Positions 25,826 to 36,130 are shown, counted from the stretch's first letter. The stretch: DNA of 64,000 nucleotides from Microcoleus sp. CAWBG506 (GCA_020883125.1 JAHREW010000014.1:39962-103961), one strand, 5' to 3'. Numbers and translations are program-made. The notes: generated from the letters alone by a model not told the origin.

Positions 25826-28800
25826 TCAAAATCTCCCTGCTAAATTGGCGACAGTTAATGCTAATTGAATAGGCTTCATAGGCTTAGCAATATGTGCTTG
25901 AAAACCAGCATTTATCGCCCTTTCGCGTTCTTTATCCCCAGCATACGCAGTCAGCGCCACCGCTGGGATTTCCCCTCCGGCTGACGCAGCAAGGGTTCGC
26001 ACCTCCCGAATCAAAGAATACCCATCTTCTTCTGGCATCCCGATATCCGAGATTAGCACGTCATATCTGCCAGGATTCTCAGTCAAAGCGGAGATCGCAC
26101 TTCTAGCAGATGCAACTGCCAAAACCTCCGCCCCGTAGCCTTCCAACACAAATTCTAAGAGCTCTCGCGTATCGATTAAATCGTCCACAACTAAAACGTG
26201 CAAACCCTCCAAAGATGGGACATTATTACTCGGTATATTCACAGACGCAGCCAATACAATTGGCTGTAAATCGATCGCAAGAGTCAACACTTCAGTCAAC
26301 TCTCCCAACGGCAATCTCATCGTAATTGTAGTTCCTTGTCCCTCACCCGGACTTTCTGCTTCCACCCTTCCTCCGTGCAATTCTACTAGATGACGGACGA
26401 TCGACAAACCCAATCCCAGCCCTTGATTAGTCTTCGTACTGCTAGAATCGCCTTGATGGAAACGATTGAAAATATACGGTAAAAATTCGGCACTAATCCC
26501 TTTTCCTGTGTCCTTGACTTGGAGTTGAGCGCGATCGTCGATCGACTCCAACCCAATTTCCACTCGTCCCCCCGCAGGAGTAAACTTAATCGCATTAGTT
26601 AGAAGATTCCACACAACTTGTTGCAAGCGAGCAGCATCGCCTAGAACAGCCGTAGAACTCAACTGCGAAACAATTTTAATGTTTTTAGCATCCGCTGATA
26701 ATTGCACCCCATCAATCGCACCTTGCACCACTAACCGCAGATCGATAAAACTGCTATCGAGATCCAGTTTGCCGCTCGTAATCCTGGCAATATCCAGCAT
26801 ATCTTCGATTAACTGAGATTGCGCCTTCGCACTTCGTTCGATCACCTCTATAGCGCGACTAACGGCTACTTCATTCAGGTTGCCGGATTGCAGCAGTTGC
26901 GCCCACCCCAGGATCGGAGTCAGGGGATTGCGGAGCTCGTGGGAGAGATTCGCCAGAAATTCATCCTTAGCACGGTTGGCATTTTCTGCCTGTTGGCGGG
27001 CTAACTTTTCCTGATCCAATAACTGCGCTCGCTCTATTTCAAACTGCTTGCGATCGCTGATATCCTCGATCGACAACAGAATCATTAAAGCTTGGTCTTC
27101 TCCTTCAAGTTTACAAGCATTCAGCAGCATAGTTTTCTGCCCAATCTGCTCAAATACGTGATCCAACTCAAAGTTCAGTAGCTCAACATCACTCACCAGA
27201 ATATCTTGCAGAATCGATCGCAATTTCGGAATATTCCACTGCCCGTTTCCCAACTCAAACAGCGAACATTTCGCCGTTTCTGACTGTGAAACCTCAAACG
27301 TTATATAGAACGATCGATTTGCTGTGTTCACTCGGAAATCAGCATCTAGCGCGACTAAAGGCGTTTGCACCGTTTCTACGATGATTTCAGCGTAGTTTCG
27401 CGCCTGCTCTAAAATTATGGCACTGCGTTTAAGAGCATCAATATCAATTAGAACCATAACCACACCGTCAATCTGGTTTTCCGTAGTGCGGTAAGGACAA
27501 ATACGCAGATTATACCAATATCCCGCTTGAGTTTGAACTTCTTTTTCTTGCGTATTCAGAGTCTGAATTACCTGCAAAATCATCTGTTCCAAGTCAGGAA
27601 TATTCAGAGTCGTGCGAATATCGCTAAAGGGTCGTCCCACATCTGTGGGAATCAGATTAAATAGTCGCTGCGCGGTTGGTGTAAAGCGTCGAATCTGTAA
27701 ATCGTTTGCCAGCATTAAGACTGGAATATTGATACTAGACAGCAAATTTGTGAGATCGTTATTGATCAGGCTTTGTTCGGCATTTCGGTTGCAAAGTTCA
27801 TCGTTGGTAGTGATCAGTTCCTCATTAGTCGCTTGAATCTCTTCTTTCGCAGTTTCCAATTCCTCGTTAGTGCTTTGCAATTCCTCGTTACTCGATAGGA
27901 TTTCTTCATTGGCAACTTTGAGGTCTTGGTTGAGATTTTCGTAATCCTGAATCACCGCTTGCAGGTGCGCTTGAGCCGCACTTTTTTCTTGGTTAGCGGT
28001 GGCTAGTGCTTGGCTCAGCCGATCGATTTCGCGCTGGAAATCACTTTGCTCTAAACTGTCAGAAGTGACGGTGCTGAAGTTGATGGCGGCGGGTACAGCT
28101 TCTTCAAATAGCACAAAAAAGTAGCGTATTCCCATCGCCTGTACCTCGAATGGAATCACCTCAATATTGACGATACTCGATCGCCCGCCCGGTTCAACCG
28201 ATACCCTTTCTTTCCTGACGCTGACATTGTGGGTTTGTGCATGATAAATCGCGGTGCGAAGATCTACCAGCAAGCCTTTCCTGACCATTGTCAGCAAGTT
28301 TAAGTCTGGTGTTCCCGATGTCAGTCTCAAGTAAGGATTAATGTCTCCCCGCACTTGCAGGATGTTCATCTCCTCGTTGACAACCACACCTGCTGGGCCG
28401 TAGCGATGCAAAATCAGTTGGTCAATTTCTCGCTGTAAATTCAAGGTACTCAGAAAACTTTGATTCAGTCGCTGCGGTTCAACGATTTGAACGACAGGAT
28501 AGGAACTCGGAGTAAACGAAAAAGTTGGACGAGTCGCACTCAACTTTTTAGTATAAATTTTAGACTTTTTATGAACAGAAGTAAACAAGTACGAAAATTT
28601 TCCGGTACTCTCAGAAGTGCCCAACAGCAGAAAGCCTGTTGCGTTAAGACTGTAATGAAAAATCGGCATTACTTTTTTTTGCAATGACTCTCCCAAGTAG
28701 ATCAGCACATTGCGACAGCTAATCAAATCGATCTTGGAAAAAGGCGGATCGCTACCTAAGTCTTGTCGCGCAAATACACACAATTCGCGGACTGCCTTAC

Positions 28801-30040
28801 TGATTCTATAGCTACCTCCTTCTTGGGGAATAAAGAAGCGAGTACGTCTCTCTGGTGAAACGTCTACCATCTGGTTTTCTAAGTAAACGCCAGACCTCGC
28901 TTTGCCGATCGCCCCTTCACTAATATCCGTGGCAAAAATCTGGATCGGCGGCGGAATAACTCGATCGCTCAAAAACTCTAACAAACAAATGGCGATCGAA
29001 TAAACCTCTTCACCAGTCGAACATCCCGCCACCCAAATCCGAATTGGCACCTTTGCCGATTTATTTTCGGTAATCGTGGGAAAAACCAGCTTTTTCAACT
29101 TATTAAAGACTTCGGAATCGCGAAAGAAACTGGTAACATGAATCAGAATTTCTTCATATAGGGCTTTGACTTCAGCCGAATTCTCTCGCAGATATTGAGC
29201 GTAAGCATCCAAACTCTCTAGCTTGTACAACACCATCCGGCGCTGGATGCGTCGAGCGATAGTAGTGCGTTTGTAGTGAGTAAAATCAACGCCTGTCGTC
29301 GATTTCAGCACCCCAAAAATAGTAGCCAGGACATCTTCCTGTGCGGGGGCTTCCTCAACTATTGTCAGGGGAACCGAGCAAATGATCGGGGGATTGCGAC
29401 TATAGTTTGTCAATTCCTCGGCAATTTTTTCCGGTGTCAGAACAAAATCGACATTCCCTGTAGCCACAGCCGTATTCGGCATACTATCGAATTTTGCCGT
29501 GTCTTGACATTGAGCAAAAGTCATGCCTCCGGCTGCTTTGATTGCCTTGATCCCCAGTGAACCGTCTCCGTCTCCCCCGGATAATACTACGGCGATCGCC
29601 TTATGTCCGCGATCGATCGCCAATGAGGTAAAAAACGCATCTCCCGGCATATATTTGCCATAAATCTTCTCGCGGGGTGATAGTCGCAGCACGCCTTGAG
29701 ATAGCACCATCTTGGTGTTGGGCGGAATGACGTAGACTTGATTGGGTTCTACAGCCATGCCGTCTTGTGCCTCACTAACAGGCATTTGCGTCTTTCTGGC
29801 GAGAATCTGGGTGAGCAAACTCTTGTGTTCGGGGTCTAAATGCTGAATCAGCACAAACGCCATACCTGTATCTATTGGTAAATGGCTGAGTAACTCGCTG
29901 AATGCTTCCAACCCTCCTGCTGAGGCGGCAATCCCGACAATCGGAAACGGGGCATCGGTTGTCACTAATTGTTCGCTGTCTAGGGTGGCTGGGGCGATCG
30001 ATTCTGGTGTATTTTCGGGAGACGATTGATTAGAAGTCAT
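25826..30040 (-). CDS. CheB-CheR-PAS-histidine kinase-receiver hybrid
   Basis: A 1404-residue multidomain signalling protein. Order: CheB methylesterase-like domain (IVGIAASAGGLEAF, about residues 34-210, with HLDPEHKSLL and LSGGDGDGSLG), CheR methyltransferase-like domain (WVAGCSTGEEVYSIAI and FATDISEGAIGKARSG, about 240-500), a coiled coil of ELQSTNEELETAKEE type (about 700-745), two PAS-like segments, HisKA (LSHELRNPLTPILGW), HATPase (NRFHQGDSSS, GLGLGLSIVRHL), and a C-terminal receiver (LVVDDLIDTREL, phospho-Asp in LISDIGMPEEDGY). This CheB/CheR/PAS arrangement is a known class in cyanobacteria and proteobacteria. Start is ATG at 30040, giving MTSNQSS; the frame opens earlier. No che operon is nearby. 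Input and output are unknown. Confidence 0.93.
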   Translation of the reverse strand: MTSNQSSPENTPESIAPATLDSEQLVTTDAPFPIVGIAASAGGLEAFSELLSHLPIDTGMAFVLIQHLDPEHKSLLTQILARKTQMPVSEAQDGMAVEPNQVYVIPPNTKMVLSQGVLRLSPREKIYGKYMPGDAFFTSLAIDRGHKAIAVVLSGGDGDGSLGIKAIKAAGGMTFAQCQDTAKFDSMPNTAVATGNVDFVLTPEKIAEELTNYSRNPPIICSVPLTIVEEAPAQEDVLATIFGVLKSTTGVDFTHYKRTTIARRIQRRMVLYKLESLDAYAQYLRENSAEVKALYEEILIHVTSFFRDSEVFNKLKKLVFPTITENKSAKVPIRIWVAGCSTGEEVYSIAICLLEFLSDRVIPPPIQIFATDISEGAIGKARSGVYLENQMVDVSPERRTRFFIPQEGGSYRISKAVRELCVFARQDLGSDPPFSKIDLISCRNVLIYLGESLQKKVMPIFHYSLNATGFLLLGTSESTGKFSYLFTSVHKKSKIYTKKLSATRPTFSFTPSSYPVVQIVEPQRLNQSFLSTLNLQREIDQLILHRYGPAGVVVNEEMNILQVRGDINPYLRLTSGTPDLNLLTMVRKGLLVDLRTAIYHAQTHNVSVRKERVSVEPGGRSSIVNIEVIPFEVQAMGIRYFFVLFEEAVPAAINFSTVTSDSLEQSDFQREIDRLSQALATANQEKSAAQAHLQAVIQDYENLNQDLKVANEEILSSNEELQSTNEELETAKEEIQATNEELITTNDELCNRNAEQSLINNDLTNLLSSINIPVLMLANDLQIRRFTPTAQRLFNLIPTDVGRPFSDIRTTLNIPDLEQMILQVIQTLNTQEKEVQTQAGYWYNLRICPYRTTENQIDGVVMVLIDIDALKRSAIILEQARNYAEIIVETVQTPLVALDADFRVNTANRSFYITFEVSQSETAKCSLFELGNGQWNIPKLRSILQDILVSDVELLNFELDHVFEQIGQKTMLLNACKLEGEDQALMILLSIEDISDRKQFEIERAQLLDQEKLARQQAENANRAKDEFLANLSHELRNPLTPILGWAQLLQSGNLNEVAVSRAIEVIERSAKAQSQLIEDMLDIARITSGKLDLDSSFIDLRLVVQGAIDGVQLSADAKNIKIVSQLSSTAVLGDAARLQQVVWNLLTNAIKFTPAGGRVEIGLESIDDRAQLQVKDTGKGISAEFLPYIFNRFHQGDSSSTKTNQGLGLGLSIVRHLVELHGGRVEAESPGEGQGTTITMRLPLGELTEVLTLAIDLQPIVLAASVNIPSNNVPSLEGLHVLVVDDLIDTRELLEFVLEGYGAEVLAVASARSAISALTENPGRYDVLISDIGMPEEDGYSLIREVRTLAASAGGEIPAVALTAYAGDKERERAINAGFQAHIAKPMKPIQLALTVANLAGRF

Positions 30041-30707
30041 GGTTTTAAATCCTGTACCCCAGCTATTTCGCAGCAAATGTATCTGTTGAGTGCGCGGCTG
30101 AGTAATTCGGACGATTTTTAGTAGAGCTTAAGTTAGTGCAATTACGCAAGTAGCTTAAGGATGAGGTTTAGCTTTGGAGCGATCGGATTAGGGCGATCGA
30201 ACAACTCTATCTGCTGTTGCCCAGATTACAACGAGAGGCTGGCAACAATCAGGTATATTTGCTTACCTAATTATTTTTTTTTCAGTGGCGCGATCGGTAG
30301 ACAGCGCGATTACAGATTCCGTGTTAATTCTAGCAGTAAAAACGACTTGTGGCTTTTATATTCCCTTTACAGATACAATTGGTAATACCAATTTTGAAAA
30401 TCAATGCAACAGCGATCGGGCCGGTGTGTCGCCACGAACAATCCCGATCGTACCTATCAACAATTTAACAGCGACGCACCCTACTAATATTGTTACTCAA
30501 AGTCCCCCTTGCTTTCGGAGAATTTAGGGGAATCTCCGGGGCATAAATAGTGTTAATTTAACGTCAAACGTAGTCATAGACCAATACGCGATTGTTAACG
30601 CTATTTGTCATTGCGCTACGGGAGAGCAATCGCAGAGACTAGGTTAATTCTCAATCTTTGTGAGGTGCGCGCTCTCGCAATTACCTTGTTAACCCAAGCA
30701 TATTGTG
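30041..30707. other. spacer with no recognised gene
   Basis: Several GCGATCG-type octamers and a GTCCCCCTTGCTTTCGGAG piece (about 30501) of the same repeat family as 33055. Short open frames here lack homology-like features. Nothing else was recognised. Confidence 0.5.
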
Positions 30708-30986
30708 TCAAACTGATGAATGCTCACCACCGCCTTCTATGTAGCGACGCAAAACCGAGTTGATTAAAGCTCTATGTTCTCCGGTTTGATCTTGGAACCA
30801 CTTCAAAACATCTGGATCAATTTGAACTAATCGCTGTGCTTGAGGCGCAGGAATTCTTAAAGTAGCGCGATCAAAAAACTCTGCCGTCAACGGTGGAATG
30901 TCAGAGTAATCAATCCCTTCATCTTCCATCTCCTCCAATGCTTCCCAATTAGTACCAGAGGTATTGCTCAAGTTTTTGGCGCTCAT
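30708..30986 (-). CDS. brnA: BrnA-like antitoxin
   Basis: A 92-residue partner of the BrnT-like gene. Typical BrnA features are the acidic middle (EDEGIDYSDIPPLT), a central RATLRIPAPQAQRLVQID and a C-terminal ribbon-helix-helix-like VLKWFQDQTGEHRALINSVLRRYIE, which is expected to bind DNA and repress the operon. It starts 38 bp inside the BrnT gene, giving the usual toxin-first order with translational coupling. Confidence 0.85.
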   Translation of the reverse strand: MSAKNLSNTSGTNWEALEEMEDEGIDYSDIPPLTAEFFDRATLRIPAPQAQRLVQIDPDVLKWFQDQTGEHRALINSVLRRYIEGGGEHSSV

Positions 30987-31227
30987 ATCGATTTGCCCTT
31001 CGTGCTGAAATGATCCGAATCACGTCATTCTGCCGTTCTGTCCAAACAACAACCGCAATGCCGTTACCGAGGAAACCGATACCGAACCAACGGTCTTCGT
31101 CGTAATCAAAACGGTTGTCTAGCTCAATTAGCATTGGACTATCAAACATCTCAGGGACATCTACGAAATCAATGTCATGTTTGCGAATATTGTCTAGATT
31201 CTTCGCTTCATTCCACTCAAACTGCAT
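30949..31227 (-). CDS. brnT: BrnT-like toxin (RNase)
   Basis: A 92-residue protein of the BrnT/DUF497 family, RelE-fold ribonucleases that block translation. Signature segments are FEWNEAKNLDNIRKHDIDF at the N-terminus, a middle RWFGIGFLGNGIAVVVWTE and a late IRIISARRANRYERQKLE, including the conserved Arg/His/Tyr-type residues of the active site. The frame looks intact. It overlaps the downstream BrnA gene by 38 bp. Confidence 0.88.
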   Translation of the reverse strand: MQFEWNEAKNLDNIRKHDIDFVDVPEMFDSPMLIELDNRFDYDEDRWFGIGFLGNGIAVVVWTERQNDVIRIISARRANRYERQKLEQYLWY

Positions 31228-31474
31228 GAAAATCTGGCAACGCTAATTAGGCTGCCTTTATTCTAGCCCAATACGCTTGGGTTGACAAGCTAATTGCTCA
31301 GACCGCACCTTGGGCATTGCCGTATCCATAATCCCCCTAGGAAAACAACATTTTTGTGTCAACAATCCCCGCAAAACAATGGCAGTGCCGTTTCCATACA
31401 GATGCTCACTTTTCAGAATTGGTATTAATTAATAATTGGTAATTAATAATGGGTAATTGAGACATTAAAGACAA

Positions 31475-31500
31475 AAAAAAGAGGGGATTTCCCCTCTTTT
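31475..31500 (-). terminator. rho-independent terminator of rpsA
   Basis: AAAAGAGGGG / CCCCTCTTTT stem (10 bp) with a 4-base loop, 20 bp beyond the rpsA stop on its own strand. The T-run (plus-strand A8) lies at the correct end for minus-strand transcription. Confidence 0.9.
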
Positions 31501-31519
31501 AATCACAGTGATTGCGATG

Positions 31520-32623
31520 TTATTCGACCGTCGCAGGAGGGACTTCTTCCTCTACTACTAATACTGCTTCGGGTGCGGCTTCTGCTGCTACTTCGGGTGC
31601 GGCTTCTGCTGCTACTTCGGGTTCATCCTCTTCCATTGCTGAGGGCACATCTTCGAGTATTTCGTCGGATATGTCATCAGTATCAGTCGATTCTACAGGA
31701 ACTTCTATGCCTGCTTTAGCTTGCTTTTGAGCGAGCATTTTCTCCCTGAACTTAGCTGCCATTTCTTCAGCTTTTTCATAAACCAATTCGCGATTTTTGA
31801 CCATCGCGCCCGGTTCCGGTTCCAACTGCTTGGTGGAGAGAGAAATCCGGCCTCTTTCGGCATCCAAGTCAATGATCATCACTTTCACTTCGTCGTTGAC
31901 ATTAAACACGCTATGAGGCGTATCGATGTGATCGTGCGAAATTTCTGAGATGTGCAGCAAACCGCTGACGCCACCGATGTCGATAAACGCACCGTAGGGC
32001 TTGATACCACGGACAGTACCGATGACCACTTCCCCAACTTCGAGGCGGTTCATCTTGCGTTCCACTAAGGCGCGACGGTGACTCAACACTAGGCGATTGC
32101 GGTCTTCGTCTACCTCTAAGAATTTTAATGGCAATTCTTCGGCGACTAATTCTTCCTTCGGTTTGCGGGTGCTGATGTGAGAACCGGGAATAAAGCCTCG
32201 CAAGCCTTCAATTCTGACAAGTGCGCCGCCACGGTTGGTAGCGAATACTTGCGATCGAACGGTAGCATCTTCTGCTTGCAGTTGTCGCACTCTTTCCCAG
32301 GCCCGCATATACTCGATGCGTCGGATGGACAGGGTTAATTGTCCGTCTTCGTTTTCATCAGTGAGGATGAAAAATTCTCTGGTTTCGTTTGATTGCAATA
32401 CTTCTTCAGGGCTTTCCACTCGATTGATGGACATTTCCTGAATAGGAATGTACGCTGCTGTTTTAGCACCGATATCAATCAGAGCGCCCCTCGGTTCTAT
32501 ACTAAAAACTGTACCCGCTACTACGTCGCCGGGGCTAAAGTGATAGTCATACTTATCAAGTAAGGCCGCAAAATCTTCGTGAGTAAAGCCGATGTCTTTG
32601 ACTGTGGTTTTGGTATTGACCAT
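31520..32623 (-). CDS. rpsA: 30S ribosomal protein S1
   Basis: Ribosome-bound RNA-binding protein that brings mRNA to the 30S subunit. The 367-residue protein carries three S1 (OB-fold) domains, at about residues 33-100 (GDVVAGTVFSIEPRGALIDIG), 118-183 (GGALVRIEGLRGFIPGSH) and 197-265 (GTVRGIKPYGAFIDIGG), typical for cyanobacteria, which have three domains and not six. The 80-residue tail is Ala/Glu-rich and includes a tandem repeat. Start ATG gives MVNTKTTVKD. A rho-independent terminator follows. Confidence 0.95.
   Translation of the reverse strand: MVNTKTTVKDIGFTHEDFAALLDKYDYHFSPGDVVAGTVFSIEPRGALIDIGAKTAAYIPIQEMSINRVESPEEVLQSNETREFFILTDENEDGQLTLSIRRIEYMRAWERVRQLQAEDATVRSQVFATNRGGALVRIEGLRGFIPGSHISTRKPKEELVAEELPLKFLEVDEDRNRLVLSHRRALVERKMNRLEVGEVVIGTVRGIKPYGAFIDIGGVSGLLHISEISHDHIDTPHSVFNVNDEVKVMIIDLDAERGRISLSTKQLEPEPGAMVKNRELVYEKAEEMAAKFREKMLAQKQAKAGIEVPVESTDTDDISDEILEDVPSAMEEDEPEVAAEAAPEVAAEAAPEAVLVVEEEVPPATVE
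31563..31624. repeat. in-frame tandem repeat in the rpsA tail
   Basis: Two copies of a 27-bp unit containing TTCGGGTGCGGCTTCTGCTG and a partial third, encoding repeated Glu-Val-Ala-Ala-Glu-Ala-Ala-Pro in the disordered S1 tail. Confidence 0.85.
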
Positions 32624-33418
32624 GCGAATAGTTTCCTAGGATTTCTCTCCTTCATGTTTTTCGTTTGCAGGCAGATACTAGAGATTTTGCGAAAAAAGTG
32701 GTTAGCTTTTTGCAAAATCTGTTACGAAAGTCAGTGTTTGCTAACTTTTGCCCGGTGCAACCGTACACCGGCGCTTGCCATTGCTCTTAATTTCAACTCT
32801 GGGTGAAAACTTTTAATTTTAACATTCAGAGTCCAGTCGATTATTATACCCGATCGGCATACTGCTTTCAAATTAATTTAGACCAGTAGGGAAACGGCAT
32901 TGCCGTGTCCAAAGGATTATTGTGGGGTAGGGACACGGCTGTGCCTTTCGGAGTGTCAACTTAACGTCAAACCCTATCAGAGACTGTTGTTTGACTATTA
33001 AATCTAGATCCCCCTAGCCCCCCGAACCAAGGGGGGGACAGGAGTCGGATCAAAGTCCCCCTTGCTTTCGGGGGATGCGAGGGGGATCTAGACTTAATGT
33101 AAAAACGAGATTTATCAAGGCTTTCAGGCGATTGTTGACACCAATGGGCTGTGCCTTTCGGAGTGTCAACTTAAGCAGTTGACCCCCAGAAAGTAGAGTG
33201 CGTCGCTGGCAAATTTTTAGGTAATCTCTCATACTCTCATGGCGACGCACTGCCCTGATTGTCAGGTGCGTCGCCATCAGATTGTCGCTGTGAGTTCAGA
33301 CATCTCCTAAAAAGCAGGTTTTGAACAGGCAGGATGCCTGTTCCACAATAAATATGGTCGATGTCTAATTAGTCGATCGCGACGCACCCCACACAAACTC
33401 CTTGGGCATTGCGGTGTC
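32624..33418. repeat. repeat-rich spacer between nrdR and rpsA
   Basis: No gene is supported. It contains an exact 28-bp direct repeat (32937-32964 and 33147-33174, containing GTGCCTTTCGGAGTGTCAAC), a large inverted repeat with arms TCTAGATCCCCCT and AGGGGGATCTAGA (about 33001-33092), GTGCGTCGC pieces (33198-33280) and an AACAGGCAGGATGCCTGTT palindrome (33315-33339) that recurs reversed near 50268. The promoter for rpsA presumably lies in 32624-32900 but no consensus was clear. Confidence 0.75.
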
Positions 33419-33961
33419 CTAAGTTACCTGACAGTCAACCGTCAACTCATCCACTTCCGACAAATCTGGGTCATTTTCGGACGGACTTTCTGGACACAAA
33501 GCTGCATCGAGGGGACTCTGAAGGTGATTGAGGGTATCGACAAAATCTCGGATGCCTCGAAATTGACGATATACAGAGGCGAAACGGACGTAAGCGACTT
33601 CGCTCAGCGGGCCGAGGTTTAACAATACTAATTCTCCAATATCGGAACTGACGACTTCCCGGAGCGATCGAGCTTGGAGTTGGGCTTCAATTTCTTCTGC
33701 CAGAGTTTCTAGTTGCCCGGAAGACAAACCGGTTTTTTCACAGGCTCGAACCAGTCCCCGGACTAATTTTGAGCGATCGAAAGATTCGCGTTTACCATCC
33801 CGTTTAATTACTGTTATCGGCACAAATTCTATACGTTCGTAAGTTGTGAACCGATGCTGGCAATTGAGACACTCGCGTCGCCGCCGAATACTTTGACCCG
33901 ATTCGGCTGAGCGCGATTCCAGAACGCGACTATTGGTGTGTTGACAGGAGGAACAGCGCAT
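33419..33961 (-). CDS. nrdR: transcriptional repressor NrdR
   Basis: Zinc-ribbon and ATP-cone repressor of ribonucleotide reductase genes. The zinc ribbon uses Cys3, Cys6, Cys31 and Cys34 (MRCSSCQ ... ECLNCQ), followed by the basic RRRRE segment and the ATP-cone ([20 protein letters not shown], about residues 50-140). The 180-residue length exceeds the usual ~150-160 because of an acidic C-terminal tail. No nrd gene is adjacent, so it acts in trans. Confidence 0.95.
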   Translation of the reverse strand: MRCSSCQHTNSRVLESRSAESGQSIRRRRECLNCQHRFTTYERIEFVPITVIKRDGKRESFDRSKLVRGLVRACEKTGLSSGQLETLAEEIEAQLQARSLREVVSSDIGELVLLNLGPLSEVAYVRFASVYRQFRGIRDFVDTLNHLQSPLDAALCPESPSENDPDLSEVDELTVDCQVT

Positions 33962-34054
33962 GATTGCTGATTTTTACAGGCTTAGCCAGAAAATTGCAAT
34001 TCATCTGACCCTGTAGGGATCGGATGAATTGCTGGACTAGAAATATCGATCGGC

Positions 34055-34150
34055 TTATTTGCCAATCCGGGGAGGTTCCCGGAAGGCGATCGCAAAAAAT
34101 AGTACACCTAATGCCAAAGCCAGAATCAAAATGTAAGCAACGCTTTCCAT
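34055..34150 (-). CDS. psbT: photosystem II protein T
   Basis: A 31-residue single-helix PSII subunit. The reading frame starts [19 protein letters not shown] and ends REPPRIGK-stop, an excellent match to cyanobacterial PsbT, which sits at the dimer interface near CP47 and D1. It is too short for routine ORF calling. It lies 253 bp after psbB on the same strand, the usual psbB-psbT order, with a strong terminator-like hairpin between the two, so it may be transcribed by read-through or from its own promoter in 34151-34320. Confidence 0.95.
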   Translation of the reverse strand: MESVAYILILALALGVLFFAIAFREPPRIGK

Positions 34151-34321
34151 GTTTAAAGTTTCCTTCTCTTCCCTTTTGATATTATTTTATCTCAATTGTT
34201 GCTTTCTGATTTGACAGATATTTCCCCAGGAATCGGTTGGATTTTCGGTAGGGGCAATCCCCCTGTGGTTGCCCTGTGGGGGCTACCCATCCAGAATTCT
34301 TGTTTTAGTGCCTTAATTAAC

Positions 34322-34354
34322 TCAAAAAACCCGGTTTCTCAAAGAAACCGGGTT
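34322..34354 (-). terminator. rho-independent terminator of psbB
   Basis: Perfect 12-bp stem AACCCGGTTTCT / AGAAACCGGGTT with a three-base loop. On the minus strand it is followed by T6. It is 50 bp past the psbB stop. The same arm sequence occurs after mnmG (40302, 40350) and in part near 47428 and 47479, so the terminator belongs to a dispersed palindromic repeat family. Confidence 0.85.
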
Positions 34355-34403
34355 CTTGCAGCACCAGGAAAAATTCCCGATGCGCGATGATGGTAAGACG
34401 AAC

Positions 34404-35933
34404 CTAGATAGATTCTTCTCTTCTGGTGGTGACGTCGCCCAACTTTTGGAACAAGCCCCATTCGACTTGTTCTTCCATGTCAGCTTCAACTCCAGCAAAC
34501 ACGTCGCGGAAGATTGTCCGAGAACCGTGCCAAATGTGGCCGAAGAAGAACAGCAAAGCAAAGCAAGCGTGTCCAAAAGTGAACCAACCACGAGTAGAAG
34601 TACGGAAAACCCCGTCAGAATTCAAAGTTTCGCGATCGAATTCAAATACCTCACCCTTTTGGGCGGCGCGAGCAAACTTCTTAACATCCAAAGGACTGCT
34701 AAAGGTTTGACCGTTATATTCACCACCGTAGAAAGTGACAGTAACTCCACTTTGTTCAAAGCTGTATTTAGATTCAGCACGACGGAAGGGAATGTCAGCG
34801 CGAACGATGCCATCTTTGTCGGTCAAAATCACAGGGAAAGTTTCAAAGAAGTTGGGGAGACGGCGAACCGACAATACCCGACCTTCGCTGTCAGTAAATA
34901 CTGGATGGCCCAGCCAAGATTTAGCAATACCGTCGCCATTAACCATCGCGCCGGCGCGGAACAAACCACCTTTAGCAGGAGAGTTGCCCACGTAGTCGTA
35001 GAAAGCCAATTTTTCAGGAATTTGCTCGTAAGCTTCTTGGAAACTAGCGCCACCGGCCAAACTAGCTTGAGCTCTGCGATCGATCTCTTGTTGGAAATAG
35101 CCGCCATCCCATTGATAGCGAGTCGGGCCAAAAAGTTCGATCGGAGTAGCAGCAGAACCGTACCACATCGTACCCGCAACCACAAAAGCTGCAAAGAACA
35201 CAGCAGCGATACTGCTAGAAAGTACAGTTTCGATATTCCCCATCCGCAGAGCTTTGTAAAGCCGTTCCGGTGGGCGCACGGTCAAGTGGAACAAACCAGC
35301 AATTACGCCGACTACGCCCGCTGCAATATGGTGAGCCACGATGCCACCTGGATTGAACGGATCGAAGCCTTCAGGGCCCCAGGAAGGAGCCACTGCCTGG
35401 ACGTGACCGGTCAACCCGTAGGGGTCAGAAACCCACATTCCAGGCCCAAAGAGTCCAGAAAGGTGAAAAGCACCAAAGCCGAAGCAAAGTAAGCCAGAGA
35501 GGAACAAGTGAATGCCAAACATTTTTGGCAAATCGAGGGCTGGTTCGCCAGTGCGGGGGTCTCTGAAGAGTTCCAAGTCCCAAAATACCCAGTGCCAGAC
35601 TGCTGCTAAGAACAGCAAGCCAGAGAGGACGATGTGGGCAGCGGCGACGCCTTCAAAGGACCAGTAGCCCGGATCGACGTTACCTTCGCCCGTGATGCTC
35701 CAACCACCCCAAGAACCGGTGACTCCCAAACGAGTCATGAAGGGTAGTACGAACATCCCTTGACGCCACATCGGGTTCAGAACTGGATCTGTGTGGTCAA
35801 AAATTGCTAGTTCGTAAAGGGCCATTGAGCCGGCCCAGCCTGCCACGAGGGCTGTGTGCATTAAGTGTACAGAAATCAATCGGCCTGGGTCATTTAAGAC
35901 GACTGTGTGTACGCGATACCAGGGTAATCCCAT
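34404..35933 (-). CDS. psbB: photosystem II CP47 chlorophyll-binding protein
   Basis: Inner antenna protein that passes excitation energy to the PSII reaction centre in thylakoids. The ATG at 35933 gives [19 protein letters not shown], the canonical CP47 N-terminus, and 509 residues, the normal length. A frame extension of 16 residues upstream is not used by the family. Six transmembrane helices carry conserved His ligands (for example [60 protein letters not shown], and the last helix [20 protein letters not shown]). A large lumenal loop lies before the last helix. Confidence 0.98.
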   Translation of the reverse strand: MGLPWYRVHTVVLNDPGRLISVHLMHTALVAGWAGSMALYELAIFDHTDPVLNPMWRQGMFVLPFMTRLGVTGSWGGWSITGEGNVDPGYWSFEGVAAAHIVLSGLLFLAAVWHWVFWDLELFRDPRTGEPALDLPKMFGIHLFLSGLLCFGFGAFHLSGLFGPGMWVSDPYGLTGHVQAVAPSWGPEGFDPFNPGGIVAHHIAAGVVGVIAGLFHLTVRPPERLYKALRMGNIETVLSSSIAAVFFAAFVVAGTMWYGSAATPIELFGPTRYQWDGGYFQQEIDRRAQASLAGGASFQEAYEQIPEKLAFYDYVGNSPAKGGLFRAGAMVNGDGIAKSWLGHPVFTDSEGRVLSVRRLPNFFETFPVILTDKDGIVRADIPFRRAESKYSFEQSGVTVTFYGGEYNGQTFSSPLDVKKFARAAQKGEVFEFDRETLNSDGVFRTSTRGWFTFGHACFALLFFFGHIWHGSRTIFRDVFAGVEADMEEQVEWGLFQKLGDVTTRREESI

Positions 35934-36130
35934 TGACTGCGTTGCTCCAAGGTGTAAGTGATGATGTCTATTTTGAATCAAAAATCAGACTTTAATTCCT
36001 GAGCAGTTACCTGCGGGCTTTAAATCCTGCTTTTTGCCTTCTGCTTTCTGCCTTCGAGAATGGAGGCCTAAAAATGAAAGTTATTTAACGAAGTGTATCG
36101 AGTCTTAGAACCGATTGCAATATGTCGGAC

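Noticed and set aside
34356-35492. 378-codon frame opposite psbB
   Set aside because: Shadow frame antisense to the highly conserved CP47 gene; no domain signal.
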